DNA of 64,000 nucleotides, from contig JAITMC010000034.1 in assembly GCA_031277615.1 (NCBI GenBank), positions 247,179 to 311,178 on the forward strand, given 5' to 3'. Positions within the stretch are counted from its first letter, which is position 1. Each line of letters opens with the position of its first letter. The position numbers were made by a program, and so were the translations under genes. The notes below the pieces were generated by a model. It saw only the letters and a program-made list of their open reading frames with translations. It did not search any database and was not told where the DNA came from. Origin of the DNA: Chryseobacterium sp. (GTDB lineage: Bacteria > Bacteroidota > Bacteroidia > Flavobacteriales > Weeksellaceae). Positions 34,919-43,689 of this stretch are shown here, one piece after another.

Positions 34919-35299
34919 TTATTTCTGCATATTTTTCGCTTCGATGCTCAGTGTAGCATGGGGAACAGCCAGAAGTCTTTCTTTAGGAATAAGTTTCCCT
35001 GTTACTCTGCATACCCCGTATGTTTTGTTTTCAATCCTAATCAAAGCATTTTTTAGGTCACGCACGAATTTTTCCTGTCTTCCTGCCAAAATAGAATTCT
35101 GTTCTTTGCTCAGCGTCTCTGCACCTTCTTCAAAAGCCTTGAAAGTAGGGGAAGTATCATCGGTACCGTTATTCTGGTCGTTGATGAAACTTTCTCTGAT
35201 CAGCTGAAGATCTTTTTCAGCTTTTTCTATTTTTTCTTTAATAATCGCTTTAAATTCCTGTAAATCAGCATCGCTGTATCTAACTCTTTCGTCTGACAT
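34919..35299 (-). CDS. TraR/DksA family protein lacking most zinc-finger cysteines
   Basis: A 126-residue DksA-like protein: an N-terminal coiled coil (about 8-75) and a C-terminal finger-like segment YGVCRVTGKLIPKERLLAVP. DksA-type proteins bind the RNA polymerase secondary channel. Only one of the four zinc cysteines is present, so it cannot hold the usual zinc; this is common in Bacteroidota copies as I remember them. It follows ileS by 59 bp. Confidence 0.85.
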   Translation of the reverse strand: MSDERVRYSDADLQEFKAIIKEKIEKAEKDLQLIRESFINDQNNGTDDTSPTFKAFEEGAETLSKEQNSILAGRQEKFVRDLKNALIRIENKTYGVCRVTGKLIPKERLLAVPHATLSIEAKNMQK

Positions 35300-35358
35300 A
35301 TTCTTTTCTCTTTTTTAATAAAATTATGAAATGGAATTTGAAATACAATAACTATATG

Positions 35359-38300
35359 TTAATTTTTTTCGATATTTATCTTAAAACTAACCTCATCTAT
35401 TTCGATTTCGTTAAAATTTGAAAGTGAAGATACAATTTCTATTTTACTTGACAAGACCTCAGATGAAATATATTCCTCATTTTTCTTAATATCCTCCATG
35501 AAAGGTGAGTTTTCTTCCATAAAGATATTAATCCGGTCAGTCAGTTCGAAATCTTTATCTTTTCGCAGGTTCTGGATTCTGTTGATGAATTCCCTTGCGA
35601 TTCCTTCAGATTTTAACTCATCTGTTAACGTCAAATCTAATGCCACAGTTGTTTTTCCATCGGAAGTAACCGTCCATCCCGGGATATCTTTTGTAGAAAT
35701 TTCCACATCGTCAAGTGTAATTTCATATCCCTGGATCTCAATTTTTCCTTCTTTTTCAAGAGTGGAAATCTGTTCTGCACTAAAGTCGGTGATCGCTCCG
35801 CCTACTGTTTTCATGTCTTTCCCTAATTTAGGACCTAAGGCTTTGAAGTTCGGCTTGATCTGTTTTATAATTAAATGTGATGCCTCCTCAGCGTTGATGA
35901 GCTGTAATTCTTTTACATTTACTTCCTGCTTGATCAGGTCGGCAACCGCTAAAATCTGTTCTTCCGTTTTCTTATCTAAAACAGGGATCAGTACTCTCTG
36001 AAGCGGCTGTCTTACTTTCAGGCTTTCCGCACGTCTGATGGATAATACCAGACTTGTGATGGTCTGTGCTAAATGTGTTTTTTCAACCAGATCCTGATCA
36101 ATCAGGCTTTCATCAGCTACCGGGAAATCCGTTAAGTGTACAGATTCGGAGTTTTCTTTTCCGGTTACCTTGTTCAGATCCTGATACAGCTGATCCATAA
36201 AGAACGGTGCAATCGGAGCAGATAGTTTGGCCACCACCTCAAGGCAGGTATATAACGTCTGGTAAGCAGAGATCTTATCATCAGAATAATCTCCTTTCCA
36301 GAAACGTCTTCTGCATAATCTTACATACCAGTTACTTAGATTGTCATTCACAAAAGTATTGATGGCTCTGGCCACTCTTGTCGGCTCATAATCTTCGTAG
36401 AATGCTTTTACTTCTTTAATCAGAAGATTCAGCTCAGAAAGGATCCACCGGTCGATTTCCGGACGGTTCTCCACATCTTTTTCCGAATAAGTAAATCCGT
36501 CAACATTCGCATACAAAGCAAAGAATGAGTAGGTATTGTAAAGGGTTCCGAAGAATTTTCTTCTTACCTCGTCAATTCCTTCCTTATCAAATTTCAGATT
36601 TTCCCAGGGATTGGAATTGGAAATCATATACCAACGGGTAGCATCCGGTCCGTATACAGAAAGAGTTTCAAACGGATCTACTGCATTTCCTTTGGATTTT
36701 GACATTTTCAGCCCGTTTTTATCCAGAACAAGCCCGTTACTCATTACGTTTTTATAAGCAACAGAGTCAAAAACAGCCGTTCCGATCGCATGAAGGGTAT
36801 AGAACCATCCACGCGTCTGGTCAACACCTTCCGCAATGAAATCTGCCGGGAATGCTTTGTGGTTGTCAATCATTCCCTTGTTCTCGAAAGGATAATGCAA
36901 TTGAGCATAAGGCATTGAACCTGAATCGAACCAAACGTCAATCAGATCACTCTCACGCTTCATAGCTTTTCCGGAATCAGAAATCAGGACTACTTTATCC
37001 ACGATATTCTTGTGAAGATCCACAAGTTCGTAATTGGATTCAGACATGTCTCCGATCACAAAACCTTTGAATGGGTTTTCAGGCATTAATCCTGCGGCAA
37101 CCGATTTCTCGATTTCGTTGTATAGCTCTTCTATGGAGCCTATAATCTTTTCCTCCTTCAGATCCTCTGTTCTCCAGATGGGTAATGGGATGCCCCAATA
37201 TCTTGAACGGGATAAGTTCCAGTCGTTCACATTCTCCAGCCAGTTGGCAAAACGGCCTTCTCCTGTGGATTTCGGCTTCCAGTTGATTTCCTTATTCAGC
37301 TCAACCAGTCTGTCCTTTACGGCCGTCATCTTTACAAACCATGAATCCAGCGGATAGTATAATACCGGTTTGTCTGTTCTCCAGCAATGTGGATAAGAGT
37401 GGACATATTTCTCTACTTTGAAGGCCTTGTTTTCTGTTTTCAACAGGATGGCAAGTTCTACATCCCATGATTTTTCAGGGGCAGTTCCTTCATCGTAATA
37501 TTCGTTTTTGATATACTTTCCTGAGAATAATTCAGGAACATTTTCTCCCTGGATAAATCTTCCCTGTAAATCTACCAACGGAACAAGACTGTCATTTTCG
37601 TCTTTTACCAGCATTGGAGGAATCTCAGGCTGAGCCATTTTAGCAACTCTGGCATCATCAGCACCAAAAGTAGGCGCTGTATGTACGATTCCGGTACCAT
37701 CCTCAGTGGTGACAAAATCACCTAAGATGACTCTGAAAGCATTTTCAGGATTATCGTTTGGCGTAAACCAAGGGACTAATTGCTCATATCTGGTGTCGAC
37801 AAGTTTTTCTCCCGTGAATTCCTTCAGAATTCTGAAAGGAATCACCTTGTTTTCAGGAGTATAGCTGGCAAAATCCTCATCGGTTCCTTCTGCATATTTT
37901 TTACCGAAAACCTTAGGCAAAAGAACGCTTGATAATACAACGGTTATCGGTTCAAAAGTATATTGGTTAAAAGTTTTTACCAAAACATATTCAATATCTC
38001 TGCCTACGGTAAGTGCCGTGTTGGATGGCAGCGTCCATGGAGTGGTCGTCCATGCAAGGATGTGTACGTCTCCATCCACATCGCTGAACAGGGCCGATGA
38101 ATCTTTCTTAACCTTAAACTGAGCTACAACCGTAGTATCGGAAACATCATGATAAGTTCCCGGCATATTTAATTCCGCAGAAGAAAGTCCGGTTCCTGCT
38201 TTCGGTGAGTAAGGCTGGATGGTATAGCCTTTATACAACAGGTTTTTGTCATATAGCTGCTTCAACAGCCACCATACCGTTTCCATATATTTGGATTTGT

Positions 38301-38754
38301 AGGTGATGTACGGATCGTCCAGATCTACCCAATATCCGATTTTTTCGGTAAGGTTGTTCCAGACGTCAGTATAGCGCATTACCGCCTCACGGCACGCCTT
38401 GTTATAGTCTTCAATAGAGATCTTTTTGCCAATATCTTCTTTAGTAATTCCTAATTCTTTTTCTACGCCCAGTTCCACAGGAAGTCCATGTGTATCCCAA
38501 CCCGCTTTACGGAAAACCTGTTTCCCGTTCTGCGTCTGGAAACGACAGAAAATATCCTTTAATGCTCTGGCCATTACGTGGTGAATTCCGGGCATACCGT
38601 TTGCTGAAGGCGGACCTTCATAAAAAACAAACTCGGGATGGCCCTCGCGGATCTCAACACTTTTACTGAACGTTTTATTCTGTTTCCAGAATTCTGCTAC
38701 ATGGTCGGCTACGTCAATAAGGTTGAGGTTTTTGTATTCTTTAAATTGGCTCAT
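35359..38754 (-). CDS. ileS: Isoleucyl-tRNA synthetase
   Basis: A 1131-residue class I synthetase charging tRNA-Ile. PPSANGMPGIHHV holds the HIGH motif (about 49-61), a CP1 editing domain follows (TTPWTLPSNTAL), WFDSGSMP is present, and KMSKSKGN (near 685) activates the adenylate. The length fits the eukaryote-like, zinc-poor ileS group, which is often linked to mupirocin resistance; that link is inference. It is the first gene of the ileS to sanA run. Confidence 0.96.
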   Translation of the reverse strand: MSQFKEYKNLNLIDVADHVAEFWKQNKTFSKSVEIREGHPEFVFYEGPPSANGMPGIHHVMARALKDIFCRFQTQNGKQVFRKAGWDTHGLPVELGVEKELGITKEDIGKKISIEDYNKACREAVMRYTDVWNNLTEKIGYWVDLDDPYITYKSKYMETVWWLLKQLYDKNLLYKGYTIQPYSPKAGTGLSSAELNMPGTYHDVSDTTVVAQFKVKKDSSALFSDVDGDVHILAWTTTPWTLPSNTALTVGRDIEYVLVKTFNQYTFEPITVVLSSVLLPKVFGKKYAEGTDEDFASYTPENKVIPFRILKEFTGEKLVDTRYEQLVPWFTPNDNPENAFRVILGDFVTTEDGTGIVHTAPTFGADDARVAKMAQPEIPPMLVKDENDSLVPLVDLQGRFIQGENVPELFSGKYIKNEYYDEGTAPEKSWDVELAILLKTENKAFKVEKYVHSYPHCWRTDKPVLYYPLDSWFVKMTAVKDRLVELNKEINWKPKSTGEGRFANWLENVNDWNLSRSRYWGIPLPIWRTEDLKEEKIIGSIEELYNEIEKSVAAGLMPENPFKGFVIGDMSESNYELVDLHKNIVDKVVLISDSGKAMKRESDLIDVWFDSGSMPYAQLHYPFENKGMIDNHKAFPADFIAEGVDQTRGWFYTLHAIGTAVFDSVAYKNVMSNGLVLDKNGLKMSKSKGNAVDPFETLSVYGPDATRWYMISNSNPWENLKFDKEGIDEVRRKFFGTLYNTYSFFALYANVDGFTYSEKDVENRPEIDRWILSELNLLIKEVKAFYEDYEPTRVARAINTFVNDNLSNWYVRLCRRRFWKGDYSDDKISAYQTLYTCLEVVAKLSAPIAPFFMDQLYQDLNKVTGKENSESVHLTDFPVADESLIDQDLVEKTHLAQTITSLVLSIRRAESLKVRQPLQRVLIPVLDKKTEEQILAVADLIKQEVNVKELQLINAEEASHLIIKQIKPNFKALGPKLGKDMKTVGGAITDFSAEQISTLEKEGKIEIQGYEITLDDVEISTKDIPGWTVTSDGKTTVALDLTLTDELKSEGIAREFINRIQNLRKDKDFELTDRINIFMEENSPFMEDIKKNEEYISSEVLSSKIEIVSSLSNFNEIEIDEVSFKINIEKN

Positions 38755-39138
38755 TGTAAATATCTCAATATCGTTGATTAATTAAGTCTGCAAATTTAGT
38801 GAATTTTGTCGGTTTATAAGATATGTTTTTCCGGGGATATTTTCATTAAAAAGTTCAAGCTCAGAAATATAAATGGAGAAAGAGGAAAAAAGCGAATGGT
38901 GAATGATGAACAGGTCAATTTTAATGCGGTTATTGATAAGAAAATTCCGGACTTTTAATTTAGAATCTATGGAATTTAACCCGAAGAATTTGTAATGGCC
39001 ATTTATTTCATTCACCTGAGTTCAAAATATTTCCATGTTTTATCTGAAAAGGGTCAAAAAAACTGCTTCATCAGACAAATCTGCGGGAAACAAAATTAAA
39101 AATTCGTATATTTAAATGGACCTAAACCCAAATGCTGT
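38755..39138. other. 384-bp spacer between divergent ileS and the M23 peptidase
   Basis: An open frame at 38782-39015 on the minus strand has no coding character (no signal, biased AT-driven composition), so I read the spacer as non-coding. It must hold both divergent promoters. TATATTTA near 39108 is a weak -7 candidate for the plus-strand gene. The word AATCTGCGGGAAA near 39080 belongs to the same intergenic vocabulary seen at 23 kb. Confidence 0.45.
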
Positions 39139-40827
39139 ATGAAAATCCTCAATAAACTTGCGCTCATTGTTTGTTTCCTGACTGGCGCCATCATATCGGC
39201 CCAGAAAAATTATCCGCAGAACTATTTCAGGAATCCCCTGAATATCCCTATGCAGCTGGCCGCGAATTTCGGAGCGGTCCGGACCAATCATTTTCATATG
39301 GGCCTGGACCTGAGAACAAACAGCAGGGAAAACCTGCCGGTGGTGGCTGCCGCAGAAGGCTATGTAAGCAGGATCAAAGTTGAACGGTACGGTTTTGGAA
39401 ATGCGGTATACATTACCCACCCGAACGGTTATACCACGGTGTATGCACATCTGAACAAATATTACGACAAGCTGGATGAATATGTAAAAGAAAAACAATA
39501 CAAAGACGAACAATGGGAACAGGATATTGCTTTCCGGCCCGGGCAGTTTCCGGTGACGAAAGGCCAGTTGATTGCTCTGAGTGGAAACACAGGCGGTTCA
39601 GCCGGCCCCCATCTGCATTTTGAAATACGGGATACCCAAACGGAAGAATGTCTTAATCCTTTATTGTTCGGATTTAATATTCCGGATACTGTAGCCCCGA
39701 TCATCAGCGGATTGTATTGGTATGACCGGAGATTCAGTACCTATGAGCCGGGAGCTAACGGAATTGCTGTTAAAAAAAACGGAAATGCTTATACTTCGGA
39801 GGTGATCCGGGTGAATTCTCCATCTATAAGTTTTGGAATAAAAGCAGTAGATAAAGCGAATCAGGGATTTAATCTTGGAATTTACCAGGCAGAATTATTC
39901 ATGGACGGGAAGCTGATATATGGTTTTTCTATTGACAAGGTCAGTTATGATGATACCCGTTATCTGAACGGCTGTATCGATTATCCTAAATTCATCCGGG
40001 ACAAAACGGGAATTCAGCATTTATCTTCCTTACCGGGAATGAAACTTCAGCATTACAGCCTTCCCAACCTATCGGGGATCATCAGTCTTCAGGATGAAGA
40101 AGTGCATAATATTGAAATTGTTCTGAAGGATGTCAATGGAAACACAAGCCGGCTGACTACAAAAGTTCAGCTCAATAAAGCCGGTGACAGGATCTCTTCT
40201 ACGGATAAAACCTTAGTGGCTGGCGAAGGAAAAACGTTTGCTACAGATCATGCAGAACTCCGTTTCAGTAAAAATGCCGTTTATGATGCGGTCAATTTCA
40301 ATATGGTTGAAAAACCTTCAACCGAAACGGGAGTTATTTCCCATCATATTATTCTGAACAGCCCTTATATTCCTGTTCACGACGATTATATCGTGAAAAT
40401 AAAACCTGACAGAACCCTTACCAGAGAAGAAAAAGATAAAACAGTGATTGTTCTGGATTATGGCAGTGATACCAAAACGGTGCAGGGAAAATGGAACGGA
40501 GATTGGATAGAAGGACTGTTCGACAGGCTGGGTACCGTAAAATTAGTGGTAGACAACAATGTACCTTCGGTTTCTCCGGTATGGAAAGAGGGAGCACCTG
40601 TGAGTAGTGGTTCTCTACGTCTGAAAGGAGCAACGAAGGTCGGGGATATTGTTTCGTTCCGGGCGGAGCTGGATGGAAAATGGCTTCGGTTTGCCCGTGT
40701 GAAAGATGATTTTGTTTATTTTTTTGATGAAAAATGTCCGAAAAATTCAGGACTGCATACTCTGAAAGTAATGACCATCAACACTGCAGGAAACTCCAAT
40801 ACACAAACGTTTACTTTTCAAAGGTGA
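39139..40827 (+). CDS. Secreted M23-family (LytM) metallopeptidase
   Basis: A 562-residue exported protein (signal about 1-20). Residues about 50-175 form a LytM domain with the zinc ligands in HFHMGLDLR (H..D) and GPHLHFEIRD (HxH). It is active-site complete, so it should cleave peptidoglycan cross-links. About 380 residues of beta-rich sequence follow, probably a wall or substrate-binding part with Ig-like modules. Confidence 0.9.
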   Translation: MKILNKLALIVCFLTGAIISAQKNYPQNYFRNPLNIPMQLAANFGAVRTNHFHMGLDLRTNSRENLPVVAAAEGYVSRIKVERYGFGNAVYITHPNGYTTVYAHLNKYYDKLDEYVKEKQYKDEQWEQDIAFRPGQFPVTKGQLIALSGNTGGSAGPHLHFEIRDTQTEECLNPLLFGFNIPDTVAPIISGLYWYDRRFSTYEPGANGIAVKKNGNAYTSEVIRVNSPSISFGIKAVDKANQGFNLGIYQAELFMDGKLIYGFSIDKVSYDDTRYLNGCIDYPKFIRDKTGIQHLSSLPGMKLQHYSLPNLSGIISLQDEEVHNIEIVLKDVNGNTSRLTTKVQLNKAGDRISSTDKTLVAGEGKTFATDHAELRFSKNAVYDAVNFNMVEKPSTETGVISHHIILNSPYIPVHDDYIVKIKPDRTLTREEKDKTVIVLDYGSDTKTVQGKWNGDWIEGLFDRLGTVKLVVDNNVPSVSPVWKEGAPVSSGSLRLKGATKVGDIVSFRAELDGKWLRFARVKDDFVYFFDEKCPKNSGLHTLKVMTINTAGNSNTQTFTFQR

Positions 40828-40912
40828 AATATTGGCCGTAAAAACCACCAGAGTATTGAAGGTTTTGCTTAAAATCGTCAATAGATTTTACCCGATACAT
40901 GATACAATTTAA

Positions 40913-40920
40913 TACATTTG
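40913..40920 (+). promoter_or_regulatory. -7 element of the PaaK-like gene
   Basis: TACATTTG matches TAnnTTTG and lies 16 bp before the TTG start codon; the -33 element is not clear. Confidence 0.4.
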
Positions 40921-40936
40921 CTCAAAATTAAAATCA

Positions 40937-42229
40937 TTGGACTTTCATCCGACTATAGAGAAATCAGACCTTAAAGAAATAAAAAAGTTTCAGGAGCAGA
41001 AGCTTCAGGAGCTTATCACCTATCTTGAGGCACATTCGCCTTTTTATCAGAAACTGTTCAGGGAAAACCATATCAATCCTGCGGATATCTGTACTCTGGA
41101 AGATCTCCAGAAGATTCCTACGACGACTAAGAATGATCTTCAGCAGCATAATGATGATTTTTTCTGTATTCCGCAAACAAGTATCGTTGATTACAGCACT
41201 ACATCCGGAACTTTAGGGGATCCGGTAACCTTCGGATTGTCGGATGGTGATCTGGAAAGGCTGGCCTATAATGAAGCGATCTCTTTTGCCTGTGCAGGAA
41301 TTCAGAAAGGAGACGTGGTACAGATGATCACAACGATCGATAAAAGATTTATGGCAGGGCTTGCCTATTTTCTGGGATTGAGAAAAATGGGAGCCAGTGT
41401 AGTAAGGATGGGACCCGGTATTCCGGAGCTGCAATGGGATTCTATTTTCCGGTACCGCCCTAAATATCTGATCACCGTGCCTTCTTTCCTTCTTAAAATG
41501 ATCGATTTTGCCGAGAAAAATGGTCTGGATTATAAAAATTCCAGCGTTTACGGGGCAGTATGTATCGGAGAGAGTATCAAGAACCAGGATTTTACAGATA
41601 ACATTCTTTCGCAGAAGATCAAAGAAAAATGGAATATTAAGCTGTTTTCTACCTATGCATCCACAGAAATGAGTACCGCTTTTACTGAATGTGAATTCCA
41701 GAACGGCGGACATCATCACCCGGAGCTGATCATTACCGAAATTTTAGATGATCATGAAGAGCCCGTAAAGGAGGGAGAAAGCGGGGAGTTGACGATTACC
41801 ACATTAGGGGTAGAAGCCATTCCTTTGCTCCGCTTCAGAACCGGAGATATTGTAAAAGCGCATCATGAACCGTGTGCATGCGGAAGGAATACGTTGAGGC
41901 TGGGACCTGTGGTGGGAAGAAAACAACAGATGATCAAATACAAAGGAACTACGTTGTATCCGCCGGCTATGAATGATATTTTAAATGATTTCAACGGAAT
42001 TCTATGCTATCAGATCGTTATTCAGTCTAATGAAATCGGATTGGATGAAATTATCATTAAGCTGAGTACTGAGAATTACCACGAAAATTTTGTGAGTGAA
42101 GTCAGAGATCACTTCCGGGCGAAACTTAGGGTCAGTCCGAAGATTGAAATCGTTGATTTTGAAACCTTATCCAGGATTGTTTTCCATCCCAACAGTAGAA
42201 AACCTATTACGTTTATTGATCTGAGATGA
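40937..42229 (+). CDS. Phenylacetate-CoA ligase-like adenylate-forming enzyme
   Basis: A 430-residue PaaK-family ligase, which activates an aryl acid through an acyl-AMP. The phosphate-binding loop DYSTTSGTLGDPVTFG (about 90-105), FSTYASTEMS, RFRTGDIV and the C-terminal lysine region (GRKQQMIKYKGTTLYPP) are present. The start is TTG at 40937; no in-frame ATG fits. Being 2.8 kb from tyrosine ammonia-lyase, it may load 4-coumarate into the pigment pathway, although it is not in that operon; this is inference. Confidence 0.82.
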   Translation: MDFHPTIEKSDLKEIKKFQEQKLQELITYLEAHSPFYQKLFRENHINPADICTLEDLQKIPTTTKNDLQQHNDDFFCIPQTSIVDYSTTSGTLGDPVTFGLSDGDLERLAYNEAISFACAGIQKGDVVQMITTIDKRFMAGLAYFLGLRKMGASVVRMGPGIPELQWDSIFRYRPKYLITVPSFLLKMIDFAEKNGLDYKNSSVYGAVCIGESIKNQDFTDNILSQKIKEKWNIKLFSTYASTEMSTAFTECEFQNGGHHHPELIITEILDDHEEPVKEGESGELTITTLGVEAIPLLRFRTGDIVKAHHEPCACGRNTLRLGPVVGRKQQMIKYKGTTLYPPAMNDILNDFNGILCYQIVIQSNEIGLDEIIIKLSTENYHENFVSEVRDHFRAKLRVSPKIEIVDFETLSRIVFHPNSRKPITFIDLR

Positions 42230-42346
42230 AAAATATAAATTAAAATAACGGTCTGATATCAAATGTGATATGAAAGTTAAAATTCATGTTTCAGCGTGAG
42301 AGTTTTTGGTTTATATTCGTGCTTTAATTTAATAAAATCATAAATT

Positions 42347-42952
42347 GTGAAAAAATTATTATCATTTATACTGGCCATGACAGTATCTGTTGCTGCGATG
42401 GCTCAAAAGTTTGATATCCAGAGCGGAGATCTTAAGTTTTTGAAAGGAGTGGAGACTCTGAATGTTGTTTTTGATTACTCAGAGATGAAGCTGATGAAAG
42501 AAAACTTTACGGAAGCTGAATATGTTTCCAAAAGAGTTGATGAACTGAATAAAAAGGCCGAAGGCAGCGGTGACTTGTGGAAAAAACAATGGGCAAAAAG
42601 TAAAGAAGATCTATGGAATCCCAAATTTATTATGATATTCAATAACGTCCTTTCAAAGGAGAATGTGAATACGAAGATGAAGGAAAACACCAGCAGTCCG
42701 TATACGTTAAAGGTAAAAGTAAAATGGATTTATGCAGGTTGGGATGCCGGAATTATGAAGCAGCCGGCTAAAGTTACCACTCAGCTTACGTTCATAGACC
42801 ATGCTACCAAAAAAGTGATGTGTGATATAGAAAGTTCCGACGCTCCCGGAAATCAGTGGGGAAGTAACTTCAATAACGAATCCAGAATCGGGGAAGGTTT
42901 TGCAAAAACAGCAAAAACACTGGCTCAAAAAATAGAAAAAGAGGTAAAATAA
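42347..42952 (+). CDS. Secreted protein, paralog A of a tandem pair
   Basis: A 201-residue protein with GTG start at 42347 and a signal peptide (MKKLLSFILAMTVSVAAMAQ). The mature part has FLKGVETLNVVFDYSEMKL, TEAEYVSKRVDELNKK and KWIYAGWDAGI, motifs shared in order with the next gene. Family unknown; probably periplasmic. A terminator separates it from its paralog. Confidence 0.7.
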   Translation: MKKLLSFILAMTVSVAAMAQKFDIQSGDLKFLKGVETLNVVFDYSEMKLMKENFTEAEYVSKRVDELNKKAEGSGDLWKKQWAKSKEDLWNPKFIMIFNNVLSKENVNTKMKENTSSPYTLKVKVKWIYAGWDAGIMKQPAKVTTQLTFIDHATKKVMCDIESSDAPGNQWGSNFNNESRIGEGFAKTAKTLAQKIEKEVK

Positions 42953-42957
42953 ATGAT

Positions 42958-42985
42958 AAAAGATCGCGTTGGCGGTCTTTTTTTA
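42958..42985 (+). terminator. Terminator between the two paralogs
   Basis: AAAAGATCGC-GTTG-GCGGTCTTTT with one G-U pair is followed by a T-run. It begins 5 bp past the stop. Confidence 0.85.
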
Positions 42986-43027
42986 TGGTTGTTTTTGATA
43001 TATATTTACGCTTCAAATTCAATAACC

Positions 43028-43633
43028 ATGAAAAAATTATTACTGCTGTTGTTAGCGACAGTCACAACCTCGGTTTTTGCCCAGAATAAAATCAATTTCG
43101 ACTGGGGAAACTTCGACTTCCTGAAAGACCAGACTGAAGTGAATGTTCAGATGAAATTCGATCATGCTCTATTCCATGAACAAAATTTAACCGAAGCAGA
43201 ATACCTTCAGAAAAGGAAGGATGATATTACTGCTAAAAAAGGAGAAGCTGTCTGGGAAAACTGGATTTCTCAGTGGGAAAAATGTAAAACTTCCGGATAC
43301 CTTGACTATTTTATGAATGGAATCAATAAAAAATCCAAAAAAGTGGTTTTTAAGAGTGATGCCAAAACAAAATATACCCTGATTATTGATACCAAATGGG
43401 TATATGCAGGATGGTATGGCGGATTTATCGGTTCTCAGGAAGGAAAGCTGACTTCAGACCTTACTTTTGTGGAAACGGATAATCCTTCAAAGGTCATCAT
43501 GAAGCTGCAGGGAGATAAAATTTTAGGAAAAAAATCGAATAATGATATTTCCTGGGAATACGGAAGAATTGCCGCGGCTTATGAATCTACCGGAAAACTG
43601 TTGGGAAAAGCCATCAATGAAGAAGTGAAATAA
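43028..43633 (+). CDS. Secreted protein, paralog B of a tandem pair
   Basis: A 201-residue protein with signal peptide (MKKLLLLLLATVTTSVFAQ), identical in length to its neighbour and sharing FLKDQTEVNVQMKFDHAL, TEAEYLQKRKDDI and TKWVYAGWYGGF. I placed the start at ATG 43028; the longer frame from 42953 would translate the upstream terminator. The pair arose by an old tandem duplication. Confidence 0.7.
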   Translation: MKKLLLLLLATVTTSVFAQNKINFDWGNFDFLKDQTEVNVQMKFDHALFHEQNLTEAEYLQKRKDDITAKKGEAVWENWISQWEKCKTSGYLDYFMNGINKKSKKVVFKSDAKTKYTLIIDTKWVYAGWYGGFIGSQEGKLTSDLTFVETDNPSKVIMKLQGDKILGKKSNNDISWEYGRIAAAYESTGKLLGKAINEEVK

Positions 43634-43656
43634 TGTTCAGTTTAATTCTTTAATAT

Positions 43657-43689
43657 AAAAACGGCCTGAAAATTCAGACCGTTTTTTTT
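43657..43689. terminator. Bidirectional terminator between converging genes
   Basis: AAAACGGCCTGA-AAAT-TCAGACCGTTTT has T-runs on both strands. The single C-A mismatch is G-U on the minus strand. It ends paralog B and the halogenase-like gene. Confidence 0.85.

Noticed and set aside
38782-39015. 77-codon open frame on the minus strand as a gene
   Set aside because: No recognisable features, composition follows the AT-rich spacer, and it overlaps the region that must hold divergent promoters.
42953-43027. N-terminal extension of paralog B from 42953
   Set aside because: It would translate the terminator hairpin and precede a perfectly good signal peptide at 43028.
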